Positions 43,842-51,901 of a DNA stretch of 60,759 nucleotides are shown in pieces. The stretch covers positions 1 to 60,759 of the forward strand of contig CAYVUI010000006.1 of assembly GCA_964454745.1 (NCBI GenBank). Reading direction: 5' to 3'. The notes beneath the pieces were generated by a model. That model was not told where the DNA came from and did not search any database. It worked only from the letters and a program-made list of their open reading frames with translations. The stretch is from CAYVUI01 sp964454745 (GTDB taxonomy: Bacteria; Planctomycetota; Phycisphaerae; Sedimentisphaerales; Anaerohalosphaeraceae). The position numbers were made by a program, and so were the translations under genes. Numbering within the stretch: position 1 is the stretch's first letter; each line of letters starts with the position of its first letter.

Positions 43842-44006
43842 ATGCGCTTTAAATGTGTCCGATAATCCATGATCCCGGCCGGTCGGGGGGCAGACAGGTT
43901 TTGGGATGATAATTTCTGGCTTTGCCCGATAAAATTGCCTGTTGATTGCTGAAAACATCGATTCTGAATTTTTGTGAAATTTTCCCGGCTTTTACGGTCC
44001 CGCCTT

Positions 44007-44034
44007 TTGGAAAGCCTGATTTGTTTTCTATACT
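44007..44034 (+). promoter_or_regulatory. Sigma70-type promoter of the putative structured RNA
   Basis: TTGGAA (44007-44012), 16-base spacer, TATACT (44029-44034); transcription would start near 44041. No protein start with a ribosome site follows. Confidence 0.5.
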
Positions 44035-44040
44035 TTACTA

Positions 44041-44587
44041 TGACTGACGTACGGCTTCTTTGATAACGGAATATGAAGTTACGAGTGGTTGACTCTGTTG
44101 GGCCTTTCAGGTCCTGACTCTGTTAAACTCAGGAGGCAATCCATGCGTGGTTCATATACACTACATGCAGAACTGGTCTTAGAGATCAGTGGGGCCCGTG
44201 GACCGCCGGAAAACGAAAGGGAAGAATCTTTTTTCCCTTTCGTACGGCCCTCGGGCCCAGCTCTTTTCAAACAAGGACAGGTTGATATATCCCCAAAAAT
44301 CACAATATACCTCTGTGTGAGGATGCAAAATGTACCCGCCCTGTTTCCACCTGTCGCATTTCCTTTTTGCCTGTGCCTGTTTGTCCCGGCGCAGAGGCCG
44401 TCGAACCGCCTCTCTCCTCCGAACTGGTTCCATGGCTCTGCTGCCAAAAGGTGCGCCGTTTCCCTCTCCGCGGTGTGCCGGGGTCTTGTCGGTCAGGACC
44501 CGTGAAGTGTACCTGGGGGGACCGGTATGCTTCTAAAAAGCCCGTAGGATCTCTGCTGATCAAGGGGACGCAGAGATCCTTTTTTTA
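44041..44587 (+). ncRNA. Candidate structured non-coding RNA, about 545 nt, unassigned
   Basis: A stretch between a promoter-like sequence and a strong terminator, free of any ORF with a ribosome site and with coding-like composition. It contains many local hairpins: 44113-44133 (CCTGA/TCAGG), 44172-44190 (ACTGGTC/GATCAGT), a long one at 44192-44258 with an 11-bp perfect inner stem (ACGAAAGGGAA/TTCCCTTTCGT) inside GGGCCCG/CGGGCCC, 44393-44413 (AGAGGC/GCCTCT), and 44490-44524 (CGGTC/GACCG), then the terminator. The 10-base direct repeat TGACTCTGTT occurs at 44090 and 44115. I compared it by eye with RNase P RNA, tmRNA, SRP RNA and 6S RNA and found none of their core motifs, so the class is unknown. 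Confidence 0.5.
44546..44587 (+). terminator. Rho-independent terminator of the structured RNA
   Basis: 10-bp perfect stem AGGATCTCTG / CAGAGATCCT with a 15-base loop and seven Ts. Confidence 0.9.
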
Positions 44588-44665
44588 TGCGCTGGAGATC
44601 CCCGAATCCGGATAAAAAATTTTATCAATTTTGAATTTTTGTCGAAGATATTCCTCGAATCTGCA

Positions 44666-44748
44666 TATAATACGAGTGTGGTTTGCCGTGGCGGCAGATG
44701 TTTTTAGCCTGCCCCGGGGTTGCTCCGGTGAAGGGGCCGTTTGCAGGC
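44666..44748 (+). promoter_or_regulatory. Promoter -10 and leader hairpin of the SET-domain gene
   Basis: TATAAT at 44666-44671 has only a poor -35. The region after it can fold around GCCTGC (44707-44712) and GCAGGC (44743-44748) with a GC-rich interior. The gene starts at 44906, so the 5' leader is over 200 bases long and may be regulatory. I do not recognise a known riboswitch class in it. Confidence 0.35.
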
Positions 44749-44905
44749 CGTTTCATCCGCTGTCAAGTAAAGACGGTAATCTCATACCTGAACAAAAGGA
44801 CCCCCAATTCCCCTTTTGCGCACAAGCTGTATGTACAGTTTGCAGGTGTGAAGACCCTAATGATTGGGATGATAAGTAAAGAACAAGACAAGGAGAAGAC
44901 GAACA

Positions 44906-45586
44906 ATGATACACCCATGTACTGAGGTTCGAAAGGTCAATGATGTGATTGGCTGCGGTGTTTTTGCCGTTTCCATGATCCCTGCGGGCACGATTGTGTA
45001 TGTAAAGGACCCCCTTGAGATCGAAATATCCCCGTCCCGTTACCAGAGGCTCAATGGGCTCTATCGTGGACAACTGGACTGGTTTTCCTACATCGATGCG
45101 AGGGGCTGGCGGATCTTGAGCTGGGATATCGCCAAATTTGTCAATCACTGCTGCCAGCCGAATACGATCAGTACCGGTTTTGGATTTGAAATCGCAGTCA
45201 AGGACATCCTGCCCGGGGAGGAAATTACGGATGAATACGGGTTGTTCAATCTTCCTGTTGCCATGCCCTGTTCCTGCCAGGGGCCAAACTGTCGGGGGCA
45301 GGTTACCCCGGAGGACTGGGATGTACTGACAACTTACTGGGATTCAATGGCTCTCGAGGGCCTAAGGCATTCGGCCAAAGTCACCCAACCGCTGCTTGAT
45401 TATATGTCGCCAGCCGAGCGGAGAGAGCTTTTTCGATTTCAGGCCGGTACAATCCCCGCACCGTCGGTGACATCGCTTCGATTTGGAATGAAAAAACGCA
45501 GTTTTACGCCGCAGCGGATTACCAGGAATGTTCAGGAGGGCACAGGGGCCGTTTGCGGTACGTCCCAGACGCTGCAGATGGTGTAA
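44906..45586 (+). CDS. SET-domain protein (putative lysine methyltransferase)
   Basis: A 226-residue protein. The first 120 residues are a SET domain: IGCGVFAVSMIPAGTIVYV at the N-terminus, FVNHCCQPNT (78-87, pseudoknot segment that binds S-adenosylmethionine and the lysine channel) and EEITDEYG (105-112). A Cys cluster like a post-SET zinc motif follows (C122, C124, C129). The C-terminal 100 residues are not recognised. SET enzymes methylate lysines in proteins and are mainly eukaryotic; bacterial copies are scattered and usually of unknown target. It ends before an AT-rich hairpin. The ATG follows AAGGAGAAG. Confidence 0.88.
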   Translation: MIHPCTEVRKVNDVIGCGVFAVSMIPAGTIVYVKDPLEIEISPSRYQRLNGLYRGQLDWFSYIDARGWRILSWDIAKFVNHCCQPNTISTGFGFEIAVKDILPGEEITDEYGLFNLPVAMPCSCQGPNCRGQVTPEDWDVLTTYWDSMALEGLRHSAKVTQPLLDYMSPAERRELFRFQAGTIPAPSVTSLRFGMKKRSFTPQRITRNVQEGTGAVCGTSQTLQMV

Positions 45587-45755
45587 TTATCGCATCTCGA
45601 GCCTGAATTTGGATTTTTTTATCTGGATTTTATGTATTAACGGGATTTTCTGTGCACTTTTTTCACATGTGAATGATTGTACCAAATTTTTCTATCTCCT
45701 TGACGTTGATACACTTCCAAGTGTCAAAATCAAAAACTCACAGGAAGCAGGCCTG

Positions 45756-45783
45756 AATTGCCGGATAAATGGCAATTTTTATT
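45756..45783 (+). terminator. Terminator after the SET-domain gene
   Basis: 7-bp stem AATTGCC / GGCAATT with an 8-base loop and a T-rich tail, ending at the start of the nrdR promoter. It is 170 bases after the SET stop, so some of the transcript is untranslated. Confidence 0.6.
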
Positions 45784-45832
45784 GACACACTATATATTGA
45801 TTTTGGTATAATCATCAAACAAAGTATAGTGC
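45783..45832 (+). promoter_or_regulatory. nrdR promoter with two NrdR-box-like operators
   Basis: A consensus promoter: TTGACA (45783-45788), 18-base spacer, TATAAT (45807-45812). Box 1, acaCTATATATTGatt (45787-45802), matches the published NrdR box (acaCwAtATaTwGtgt) at 14 of 16 positions. Box 2, aaaCAAAGTATAGTGC (45817-45832), matches at 12. The box starts are 30 bases apart, close to three helical turns, the arrangement known for NrdR targets. Bound NrdR would cover both promoter elements, so nrdR is probably autoregulated. Confidence 0.7.
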
Positions 45833-45876
45833 AGATGAAGCTCTTTTTGAATACATTCAGATCATGAGGCCGAGCA

Positions 45877-46374
45877 TTGAGATGCCCCTTTTGCAAAGAA
45901 GATAACGACAGGGTGATAGACTCCCGTTCGAGCGAGGGCGGTCGGGTAATCCGACGGCGCAGGCAGTGCCTTTATTGTAAAAGACGGTTTACTACCTATG
46001 AAAAGATCGGCGAGGGTTCCCGTCTGGCGGTCGTCAAAAAGGACGGTTCGAGGGTGCCTTATGATCGTGAAAAGATTGTAAAAGGGCTCCAGAAAGCCTG
46101 TTATAAGCGAAAAGTCTCTGCCGGCCAAATCCAGGAGATTGCCGACAAGATCGAAGAGGATATCTTCCAGAACTTTGAAAAAGAGGTCAGTTCAAAGTTT
46201 CTCGGTGAGTGTGTCATGCGGCATCTGCGGCAGGTAGACAAGGTGGCTTATATTCGATTTGCCAGTGTTTATCGTGAATTTGAGGATGCCGGGGAGTTTA
46301 TCGATGAGGTCAGCCAGGCGATTGTGGATCCAAAGGATAAGGATCAGCCGAATTTGTTTGAAACCGAGCAGTGA
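45877..46374 (+). CDS. nrdR: Transcriptional repressor NrdR
   Basis: A 165-residue cytoplasmic repressor of ribonucleotide reductase genes. The zinc ribbon is C3-P-F-C6 and C31-L-Y-C34, followed by the ATP-cone (about 49-139: VVKKDGSRVPYDREKIVKGLQKAC to VAYIRFASVYREFED) that reads the ATP/dATP ratio. Length is typical. The start is a TTG with GAGG 7 bases upstream; there is no alternative start before the first zinc ligand. Two NrdR-like boxes overlap its promoter. Another ATP-cone protein follows 39 bases downstream, almost certainly on the same transcript. Confidence 0.95.
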   Translation: MRCPFCKEDNDRVIDSRSSEGGRVIRRRRQCLYCKRRFTTYEKIGEGSRLAVVKKDGSRVPYDREKIVKGLQKACYKRKVSAGQIQEIADKIEEDIFQNFEKEVSSKFLGECVMRHLRQVDKVAYIRFASVYREFEDAGEFIDEVSQAIVDPKDKDQPNLFETEQ

Positions 46375-46413
46375 ACCCAAGGGACGTGAAAAGAGTCCAT
46401 GGAGGGCATAAAA

Positions 46414-46962
46414 ATGCAGCGAAAAGTCATGAAAAGCGACGCAACCATTGAGAAGTACAAACACACCAAGGTTCTTGCCAGCCTCAATCACGCACTGGTC
46501 TTGATCGATCAGCCCAATGTATTCGCGGCAGAGCAGTTTGCAGACGCGATTACCTACTATTTTTATCGGGATAAGCACGCTTCGATCATCTCGACGGACG
46601 ACATTCACCTTATGATTTTAAGTGTGTTGAATGCTACGGGTTATGGCAATGCCGCCCAGGCCCTGACGGATCATCGCCTTGAGAGACGGCTTAAGAGAAA
46701 TCGTCTTGAAGTCACAAATCCCCACGCAAGGGCCCCGCACAATATCCCCCATCGCTGGGATAAGTCGCGGATCGTGCAGGACCTGGTCTACTCCAGGGGG
46801 ATTGAGATGGACCTGGCCAGGGCGATTGCTGCCGGGGTCGAGGAAAAGGTGTTGAACATGGAACTGAGTGAGGTTTCGACTGACCTGGTCAATGAGGTCG
46901 TAAAAGCGGAAACCGCGGCCATGCTCCGTGCGAAAGACCAGCTTCTCGCTGCTGTAGGGTGA
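46414..46962 (+). CDS. Stand-alone ATP-cone-like protein
   Basis: A 182-residue protein. Residues 1-95 resemble an ATP-cone, the nucleotide-sensing domain of ribonucleotide reductases and NrdR: KVMKSDATIEKYKHTKVLAS, a helical middle, then ISTDDIHLMILSVLNATGYG and AAQALTDHRL, matching the end pattern I-x-x-x-x-I-x-x-x-V-L-x-x-x-G. The C-terminal half is helical, contains VTNPHARAPHNIPHRWDKS and is not recognised. It has no zinc ribbon and no reductase domain. Being immediately downstream of nrdR suggests a role in dNTP control, either as a partner of NrdR or of the reductase; this is inference. I use the ATG at 46414, with GGAGGG 7 bases before it. Confidence 0.7.
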   Translation: MQRKVMKSDATIEKYKHTKVLASLNHALVLIDQPNVFAAEQFADAITYYFYRDKHASIISTDDIHLMILSVLNATGYGNAAQALTDHRLERRLKRNRLEVTNPHARAPHNIPHRWDKSRIVQDLVYSRGIEMDLARAIAAGVEEKVLNMELSEVSTDLVNEVVKAETAAMLRAKDQLLAAVG

Positions 46963-47095
46963 CTGGCAAAATCGCATCCAGAATAGACTTTTTTCTTTTT
47001 TTTAAACGTCCTGTAATTGCACTTCTTATCGACAGGATATCTTACCTAATTGCCCTATTTTTCCGCTTCACCTCTCGATTAGACTATACATATGC

Positions 47096-47124
47096 TTGAC
47101 ATTTTACCTCTTTTCCTGTATAAT
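47096..47124 (+). promoter_or_regulatory. Consensus sigma70 promoter of the LamG/dockerin protein
   Basis: TTGACA (47096-47101), 17-base spacer, TATAAT (47119-47124): a perfect consensus promoter, 55 bases upstream of the start codon at 47179. Confidence 0.8.
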
Positions 47125-47178
47125 GCGTTTATTGAATCAGATCAAGTAATCATCAAAGAGGGTGAAAGGGTACAGTTT

Positions 47179-50025
47179 ATGACGAAGTGGATTAAAGCAG
47201 TCCTTATTATAGTTTCCCTAACTTCATTTTGCTCGGGCGTTTTTGCGGACGCGATCTGGACAAATGCCAGCCCGACGAATAATTTCTGGACCAACGGAGC
47301 CAACTGGTCCGGAACACCGAATATAACCACTGCTGTACAGGTGGATCTGCTTACCCCCAATCAATGCCTCGTTGCTGACGGTATGGCCGCTGAGGCTAAA
47401 GTGGTTAAGATTGGCAATACCCTTTCTACACCCGGCACGCTCGAGATGACCGGCGGATCGCTTGAAACCAACGGTTTTTTCAAGGTCGGACTCAATTCAG
47501 ATGATTCCATGGGGATTTCCAGCTTCCTCATGTCCGGCGGTACGGTCAATATTCCCTCGAAATTCTTTACGATTGCGGAGGTAGGGCTTTCACATGGATA
47601 CGTGGAACTGTCCGGCGATGCCGTTGTTACGGGTGTATCAGGCTATAAAGTGGGTAACCACAACGGCGGACTTTCGACCGATCCTGCCGTTGGCGAAATG
47701 GTAGTCAAAGGCAATGCTTCCTTTTCCTGTAATGATGCACAGGTTGGCAACAATCCCGGCGGGGACGGAACCCTGACAATCAAGGAAAACGGCAGTTTTA
47801 CCTGCTATGGAAATTTAACGATCGCCAAAAGTGTCGATACCGTTGGGCACATTCAGCTTGACGGCGGAACACTGAATCTTGGCGGCCTTCTGATGGGCGA
47901 CGGTCAGCATTCCATGGATATCACCGATGGGATCATGATCCTGCCCGGTGACCAGACAGGGACGATAAACAGCTATAAGAATGCCGGATACCTTACAGCT
48001 TTTGGCGGGTCCGGAACGGTCTACGTAAATTATGACGGAATCAATACGATTGTTTCCGCCCAGTTCCTTGTCGTGGCTCCGGCATATAATCCTTTGCCTT
48101 CGCATACCCAGAGCGAAGTGGCCCCGGATGCGGATCTTTCCTGGATCGCGGGCAGCGGTGCTCTCCAGCACCAGCTTTACTTCGGCACCAGTCCGATTGA
48201 TGTCCAAAATGCGACTCCGGCCGATCCGAGAGGTGTTTTCGTCGGCACGTTTGAACTGAATGAAAATTTGTATGACCTGCCTTTGCTCGATACGGAAACG
48301 ACCTATTACTGGCGCGTGGATGAGATCAATGGTCCGGATATGATCAATGGTTTTCTCTGGTACTTTACCACCGGCGACGGCAGGGCATCCAACCCCGCGC
48401 CGCAGGATGATGAAGTATTTGTGTCTGTTTCCCAGACGCTTAGCTGGAATTCCGGCCTGGAAAACGGCGAGCACGACATCTACATCGGTACCGATCCGGT
48501 CGCTGTGCAGAACGCCACGACGGCTTCGCCGGAATATGCAGGCACCACTTCGGATAGCAGCTTTTCGCCGGAGCTGGAACTCTCGACGACCTACTTCTGG
48601 CGTGTGGACTGTGTGCATCCCGAGCAGGTCTATCCGGGCGACGTGTGGTCGTTTACGACCACAGACGCTTTTGATATTCTGCTTGACGACTTTGATCCGT
48701 ACACCACGACTGTTCAGATGAAATCCAACTGGATTGACGGCTCGACAAATGGTACCGGTGCAGTGATTACGCTTGAAACCAATCCCAACAATACATACCA
48801 CTACAATGCCATGCGTCTCGATTTTGACAATACTGCCTCAAATTACCAATCCCTCGCCAGGCGAACCTTTTCGCAGCCGCAGGACTGGACGGTAGGGGGG
48901 ATTGAGACTCTCAGCTTCTGGTATCTCGGGCATGCCCAGGCTGAAAAACTTTATGTGGAGATATCAGATTCTTCCACTTCTGCATCTGTTTTCATGAGCG
49001 GACCCGGTATCAAAGATGATGTTTTCTGGCAGAATATCAATATTCTCCTGGTGGACTTTACCGGCATTGATTTTTCAGATGTGACCTCGATTACGGTTGG
49101 GATCATTTCCGATGCCGCTGCACAGGGCGTTGGTACGGTCTACTTTGATCAGTTTGGTGTGTATCCGCCGCGGTGTATCGATGGATACAAACCCGCCGCG
49201 GACTTTACCGGCGACTGCATTGTCGACCTTAATGACTTTGATTACCTGATGCGTTTCTGGCTGGTATCCGGTTATGATGTCACGGCCCAGGAGCCTTCGG
49301 CTGCGAACCTGGTGATGCACCTGCCGTTTGATGAAACAAGCGGAACTGTGGCGATAGATGTTTCGGGCAATAATGCTCATGGGTATCTGACCGCACCCGG
49401 TTCGGATAACTGGGATGCAGGCGGGTATGTGAATGGATGCCTGGATTTTGACGGCACCTTCTATGTTTCCGTTTTCAACAATATTCATGCCAATATGACC
49501 GCGGGCTGTACGATTTCTTTCTGGGTAAATGTTCCGGCTTCCTACGCCCAGAATGATCCGGCATTTCTCGAATTTGGTTCCGGTGAAAAGCCCGGCGGCG
49601 GGAATGATTACGATTGGAAATCCATTTCCGCAACGATCCATCCCGATGACTATACCGGCCGGTGGGTTCATTACGCCTTAGTGAAGGATGTTAACGCGGG
49701 CACTCTTGATGTCTACGAGGATGGTGTGCTGGTTGAACGCCAGTACGGTGCCGATCTGCCGCTGACCGGTGCCGCTGGGACTGTCATTGGCAAGGACCTC
49801 CACGCGAACAATTATTTCATCGGTAAGCTCGATGAGATGCAGGTGTACAGTGTGCCTCTGACGCCCGGCGAAGTGCTGTATCTTGCCCGGGGCCTGGGTG
49901 TTCAGGCCAGCCAGCCGCTTAGCCCTGCAATTTCTCCGATCGATCCCGCGGCCGATGGTGAAATGAATTTTGCCGACTTTGCCAAACTTGCTGACCAGTG
50001 GACCCGGCAAATTCTCTGGCCGTAA
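47179..50025 (+). CDS. Large secreted LamG / Fn3-like / dockerin surface protein
   Basis: A 948-residue exported protein. Signal peptide MTKWIKAVLIIVSLTSFCSG. The first part (about 25-270) is a beta-helix-like stretch of GTLEMTGG, GTVNI and AEVG repeats that resembles PEP-CTERM-associated or autotransporter passenger domains. Two Fn3-like modules follow, each with Y-Y-W-R-V-D (or YFWRVD) and W-x-F-T-T endings. Then comes a jelly-roll carbohydrate-binding-like region, a dockerin-like repeat (GYKPAADFTGDCIVDLNDFDYLMRFW), a LamG lectin domain (LVMHLPFDETSGTVAIDVSG to NYFIGKLDEMQVY) and a final half dockerin repeat ending in W-P. No enzyme motif. It probably binds or displays polysaccharide at the surface. 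The strong promoter implies high expression. Confidence 0.8.
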   Translation: MTKWIKAVLIIVSLTSFCSGVFADAIWTNASPTNNFWTNGANWSGTPNITTAVQVDLLTPNQCLVADGMAAEAKVVKIGNTLSTPGTLEMTGGSLETNGFFKVGLNSDDSMGISSFLMSGGTVNIPSKFFTIAEVGLSHGYVELSGDAVVTGVSGYKVGNHNGGLSTDPAVGEMVVKGNASFSCNDAQVGNNPGGDGTLTIKENGSFTCYGNLTIAKSVDTVGHIQLDGGTLNLGGLLMGDGQHSMDITDGIMILPGDQTGTINSYKNAGYLTAFGGSGTVYVNYDGINTIVSAQFLVVAPAYNPLPSHTQSEVAPDADLSWIAGSGALQHQLYFGTSPIDVQNATPADPRGVFVGTFELNENLYDLPLLDTETTYYWRVDEINGPDMINGFLWYFTTGDGRASNPAPQDDEVFVSVSQTLSWNSGLENGEHDIYIGTDPVAVQNATTASPEYAGTTSDSSFSPELELSTTYFWRVDCVHPEQVYPGDVWSFTTTDAFDILLDDFDPYTTTVQMKSNWIDGSTNGTGAVITLETNPNNTYHYNAMRLDFDNTASNYQSLARRTFSQPQDWTVGGIETLSFWYLGHAQAEKLYVEISDSSTSASVFMSGPGIKDDVFWQNINILLVDFTGIDFSDVTSITVGIISDAAAQGVGTVYFDQFGVYPPRCIDGYKPAADFTGDCIVDLNDFDYLMRFWLVSGYDVTAQEPSAANLVMHLPFDETSGTVAIDVSGNNAHGYLTAPGSDNWDAGGYVNGCLDFDGTFYVSVFNNIHANMTAGCTISFWVNVPASYAQNDPAFLEFGSGEKPGGGNDYDWKSISATIHPDDYTGRWVHYALVKDVNAGTLDVYEDGVLVERQYGADLPLTGAAGTVIGKDLHANNYFIGKLDEMQVYSVPLTPGEVLYLARGLGVQASQPLSPAISPIDPAADGEMNFADFAKLADQWTRQILWP

Positions 50026-50078
50026 GAACCATTAACATGTAAAAGAAAAGTCCCGATACTTTCGATTGAGGTTACAGA

Positions 50079-51890
50079 ATGAATAGAAGACAGTTTTTGA
50101 CAAGATGTGCCCAGGCGACATTCGGCACCTGTGCAATTGCAAACGCGACGACGGCCTATGCGGGCTCCATATTCTCCAGTGAATCGCTTTCAATTCGTAT
50201 GCGAAAAAAACAAACCAATCATTTTCCGGTCTTGGATAAATATGGCGATCAGTTCTCCTTTGCACTCGTAGCCGATCCGCAGCTTAGCACAGCAACTGAA
50301 ATCGGATCTGTCGGCGGAACGTCCGCTACTCGATATACACAAATGATAAATGAGATCAACTCGCTGCCCCTTCGCCCTGCTTTTGCCGTGATCGACGGGG
50401 ACCTCGTGAACACACCTACCAGCTCGGGAAGCTGGGATAACTTCATGGACAGGACACTCCAGCTCAAGCCGCTGCCGATCCTGGTGTACGGCAACCATGA
50501 CGGTAACAGTGATACCGGCTATTACGCTACCTTCCAGGACAAGCAGGAAATCTGCAACAAGACCCGTGATTACACCTTTTCTTTCGATTGCGGCCGCTGG
50601 CATTTTGTATCTATCCCGTGTGATGTTCGTACCATTACGGATGAGCAAAATATTTTATCCTGGCTCGAAGAGGACCTTACCAAGAACCGTAACCGCCCGA
50701 CCATGGTCTTTGAGCACGAGCACCTCATGCCCCAGGGGCTGACACAGCTCGAGTGGTATACGTACAATATGCCCTTCCGCACGCAGATTCTTGACAAGCT
50801 GGCGAAATACGGCAATGTGAAATATGTCGTCTGCGGGCATGTGCATAACGGCATCAAAGCTTCCTACAAAACCGCATGGACGTATCGGGGCATTAATTTC
50901 ATCACGGCACCTACCTGCACGGCTTCGCGGCCTTTTGGTGAGGAATTTACAGGTTTTGAAGCCGGCATGGACCAGGAAAACGGTGACACCGGTGGTGGGT
51001 ACTACATGCTCTTTGAGGTCAACAAAGACGAGGTAACCGTAAAAGCTCGCCTGGCTAATGTTCCGGATGAATATGTGTATCCCCAATCCTTCCGTCCTTA
51101 CCAGGATGAAGAGCCGCTGTGGTTTAAGACCCTGACGGATCTTGTACCTGCTGCAAGTCTTGCCAACGGTTCCTTTGAGAACGAGCTTGACGACTGGTAT
51201 ATGCCGTATCGGTATGTCGGTGATGTCGATCCCATGTTCTTTTGGGAGGTTTCTTCGGCAAAGGCTCATCAGGGCGGTAAGGCCCTTCACATGCGAATCC
51301 GGGAAAAGTCTCAGCCCTGGGCCCAGACGGAAATGCTCGAAGTATACCAGTGGCTAAATGCCACCTCGAAGCCTGTGTTCAAGTTCAATTATCTCGTCGA
51401 TGAACCTTCCACAGGCGGCGGTGGATATGCCCGTATCTTTGCATATACGAATAACACTATGAAACGCCTGTTTATGCTCGACTGGGGCGCGAGTGATTCT
51501 GAAAAGGCCCAGTCGGACAATATGGGCAAAAACTCGCTCTTTACCGCGACCGGCTCACGCGGAATACCTGAATCCTTCTTCAATATGGCCAATCAGCAGC
51601 AAGCCATGCTCTGGACACTGCCGGATACCAACAACGTATGGCACGAGCTCAAACTCGATATGCAGCAGATTTACGACGCAGTGCACGGCTCGAATGCATG
51701 GGCCTCTTTGGGAATTAACCGTTTATTCATTGCTGTGGGTGTCTGGACGCTCGAAGTGGACGGCTCAAAGAACGGCTGCTGGTTTGACGACATCACCCTC
51801 GCCCAGCAGACCGCCGGAGATACGTCCCTGATTGACGGTTCGCCGCTGACGACTTCGGGTGTGTTCAATACCACCTGGGGTATTGCGTAA
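50079..51890 (+). CDS. Exported calcineurin-like metallophosphoesterase
   Basis: A 603-residue protein beginning MNRRQFLTRCAQATFGTCAI, a twin-arginine-type signal. The metallophosphoesterase motifs are in order: ADPQ (first metal Asp), VIDGDLV, YGNHDGN, EHEH and CGHVHNG, so the dinuclear metal centre is complete. The C-terminal half (about 350-600) is beta-rich (FENELDDWYMPYRYVGD, WFDDITLAQQT) and looks like a carbohydrate-binding jelly roll. Substrate unknown: phosphodiesters, phosphomonoesters or nucleotides outside the cytoplasm. It follows the LamG gene by 53 bases on the same strand; a GAGG ribosome site precedes the ATG. Confidence 0.85.
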   Translation: MNRRQFLTRCAQATFGTCAIANATTAYAGSIFSSESLSIRMRKKQTNHFPVLDKYGDQFSFALVADPQLSTATEIGSVGGTSATRYTQMINEINSLPLRPAFAVIDGDLVNTPTSSGSWDNFMDRTLQLKPLPILVYGNHDGNSDTGYYATFQDKQEICNKTRDYTFSFDCGRWHFVSIPCDVRTITDEQNILSWLEEDLTKNRNRPTMVFEHEHLMPQGLTQLEWYTYNMPFRTQILDKLAKYGNVKYVVCGHVHNGIKASYKTAWTYRGINFITAPTCTASRPFGEEFTGFEAGMDQENGDTGGGYYMLFEVNKDEVTVKARLANVPDEYVYPQSFRPYQDEEPLWFKTLTDLVPAASLANGSFENELDDWYMPYRYVGDVDPMFFWEVSSAKAHQGGKALHMRIREKSQPWAQTEMLEVYQWLNATSKPVFKFNYLVDEPSTGGGGYARIFAYTNNTMKRLFMLDWGASDSEKAQSDNMGKNSLFTATGSRGIPESFFNMANQQQAMLWTLPDTNNVWHELKLDMQQIYDAVHGSNAWASLGINRLFIAVGVWTLEVDGSKNGCWFDDITLAQQTAGDTSLIDGSPLTTSGVFNTTWGIA

Positions 51891-51901
51891 AGACCGCATG
51901 A

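Noticed and set aside
44127..44145. AGGAGGCAATCC resembling the first conserved block of RNase P RNA
   Set aside because: No matching 3' block (AGAANNNGGCUUA-like) is found downstream and the spacing to an AACCGCC-like segment is far too large.
44089..44505. 138-codon open frame within the structured RNA region
   Set aside because: No ribosome site, unusual composition (many Pro, Cys, Arg), overlapped by other equally long frames, and the DNA is dominated by hairpins between a promoter and a terminator.
44490..44524. GGTCAGGACC segment that looks like the SRP RNA core
   Set aside because: The GGAAGG tetraloop region and the AGCAG internal loop of SRP RNA are missing; only the first half of the motif is present.
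47815..48801. 328-codon minus-strand frame opposite the LamG protein
   Set aside because: Composition and lack of a start signal mark it as a shadow of the well-supported plus-strand gene.
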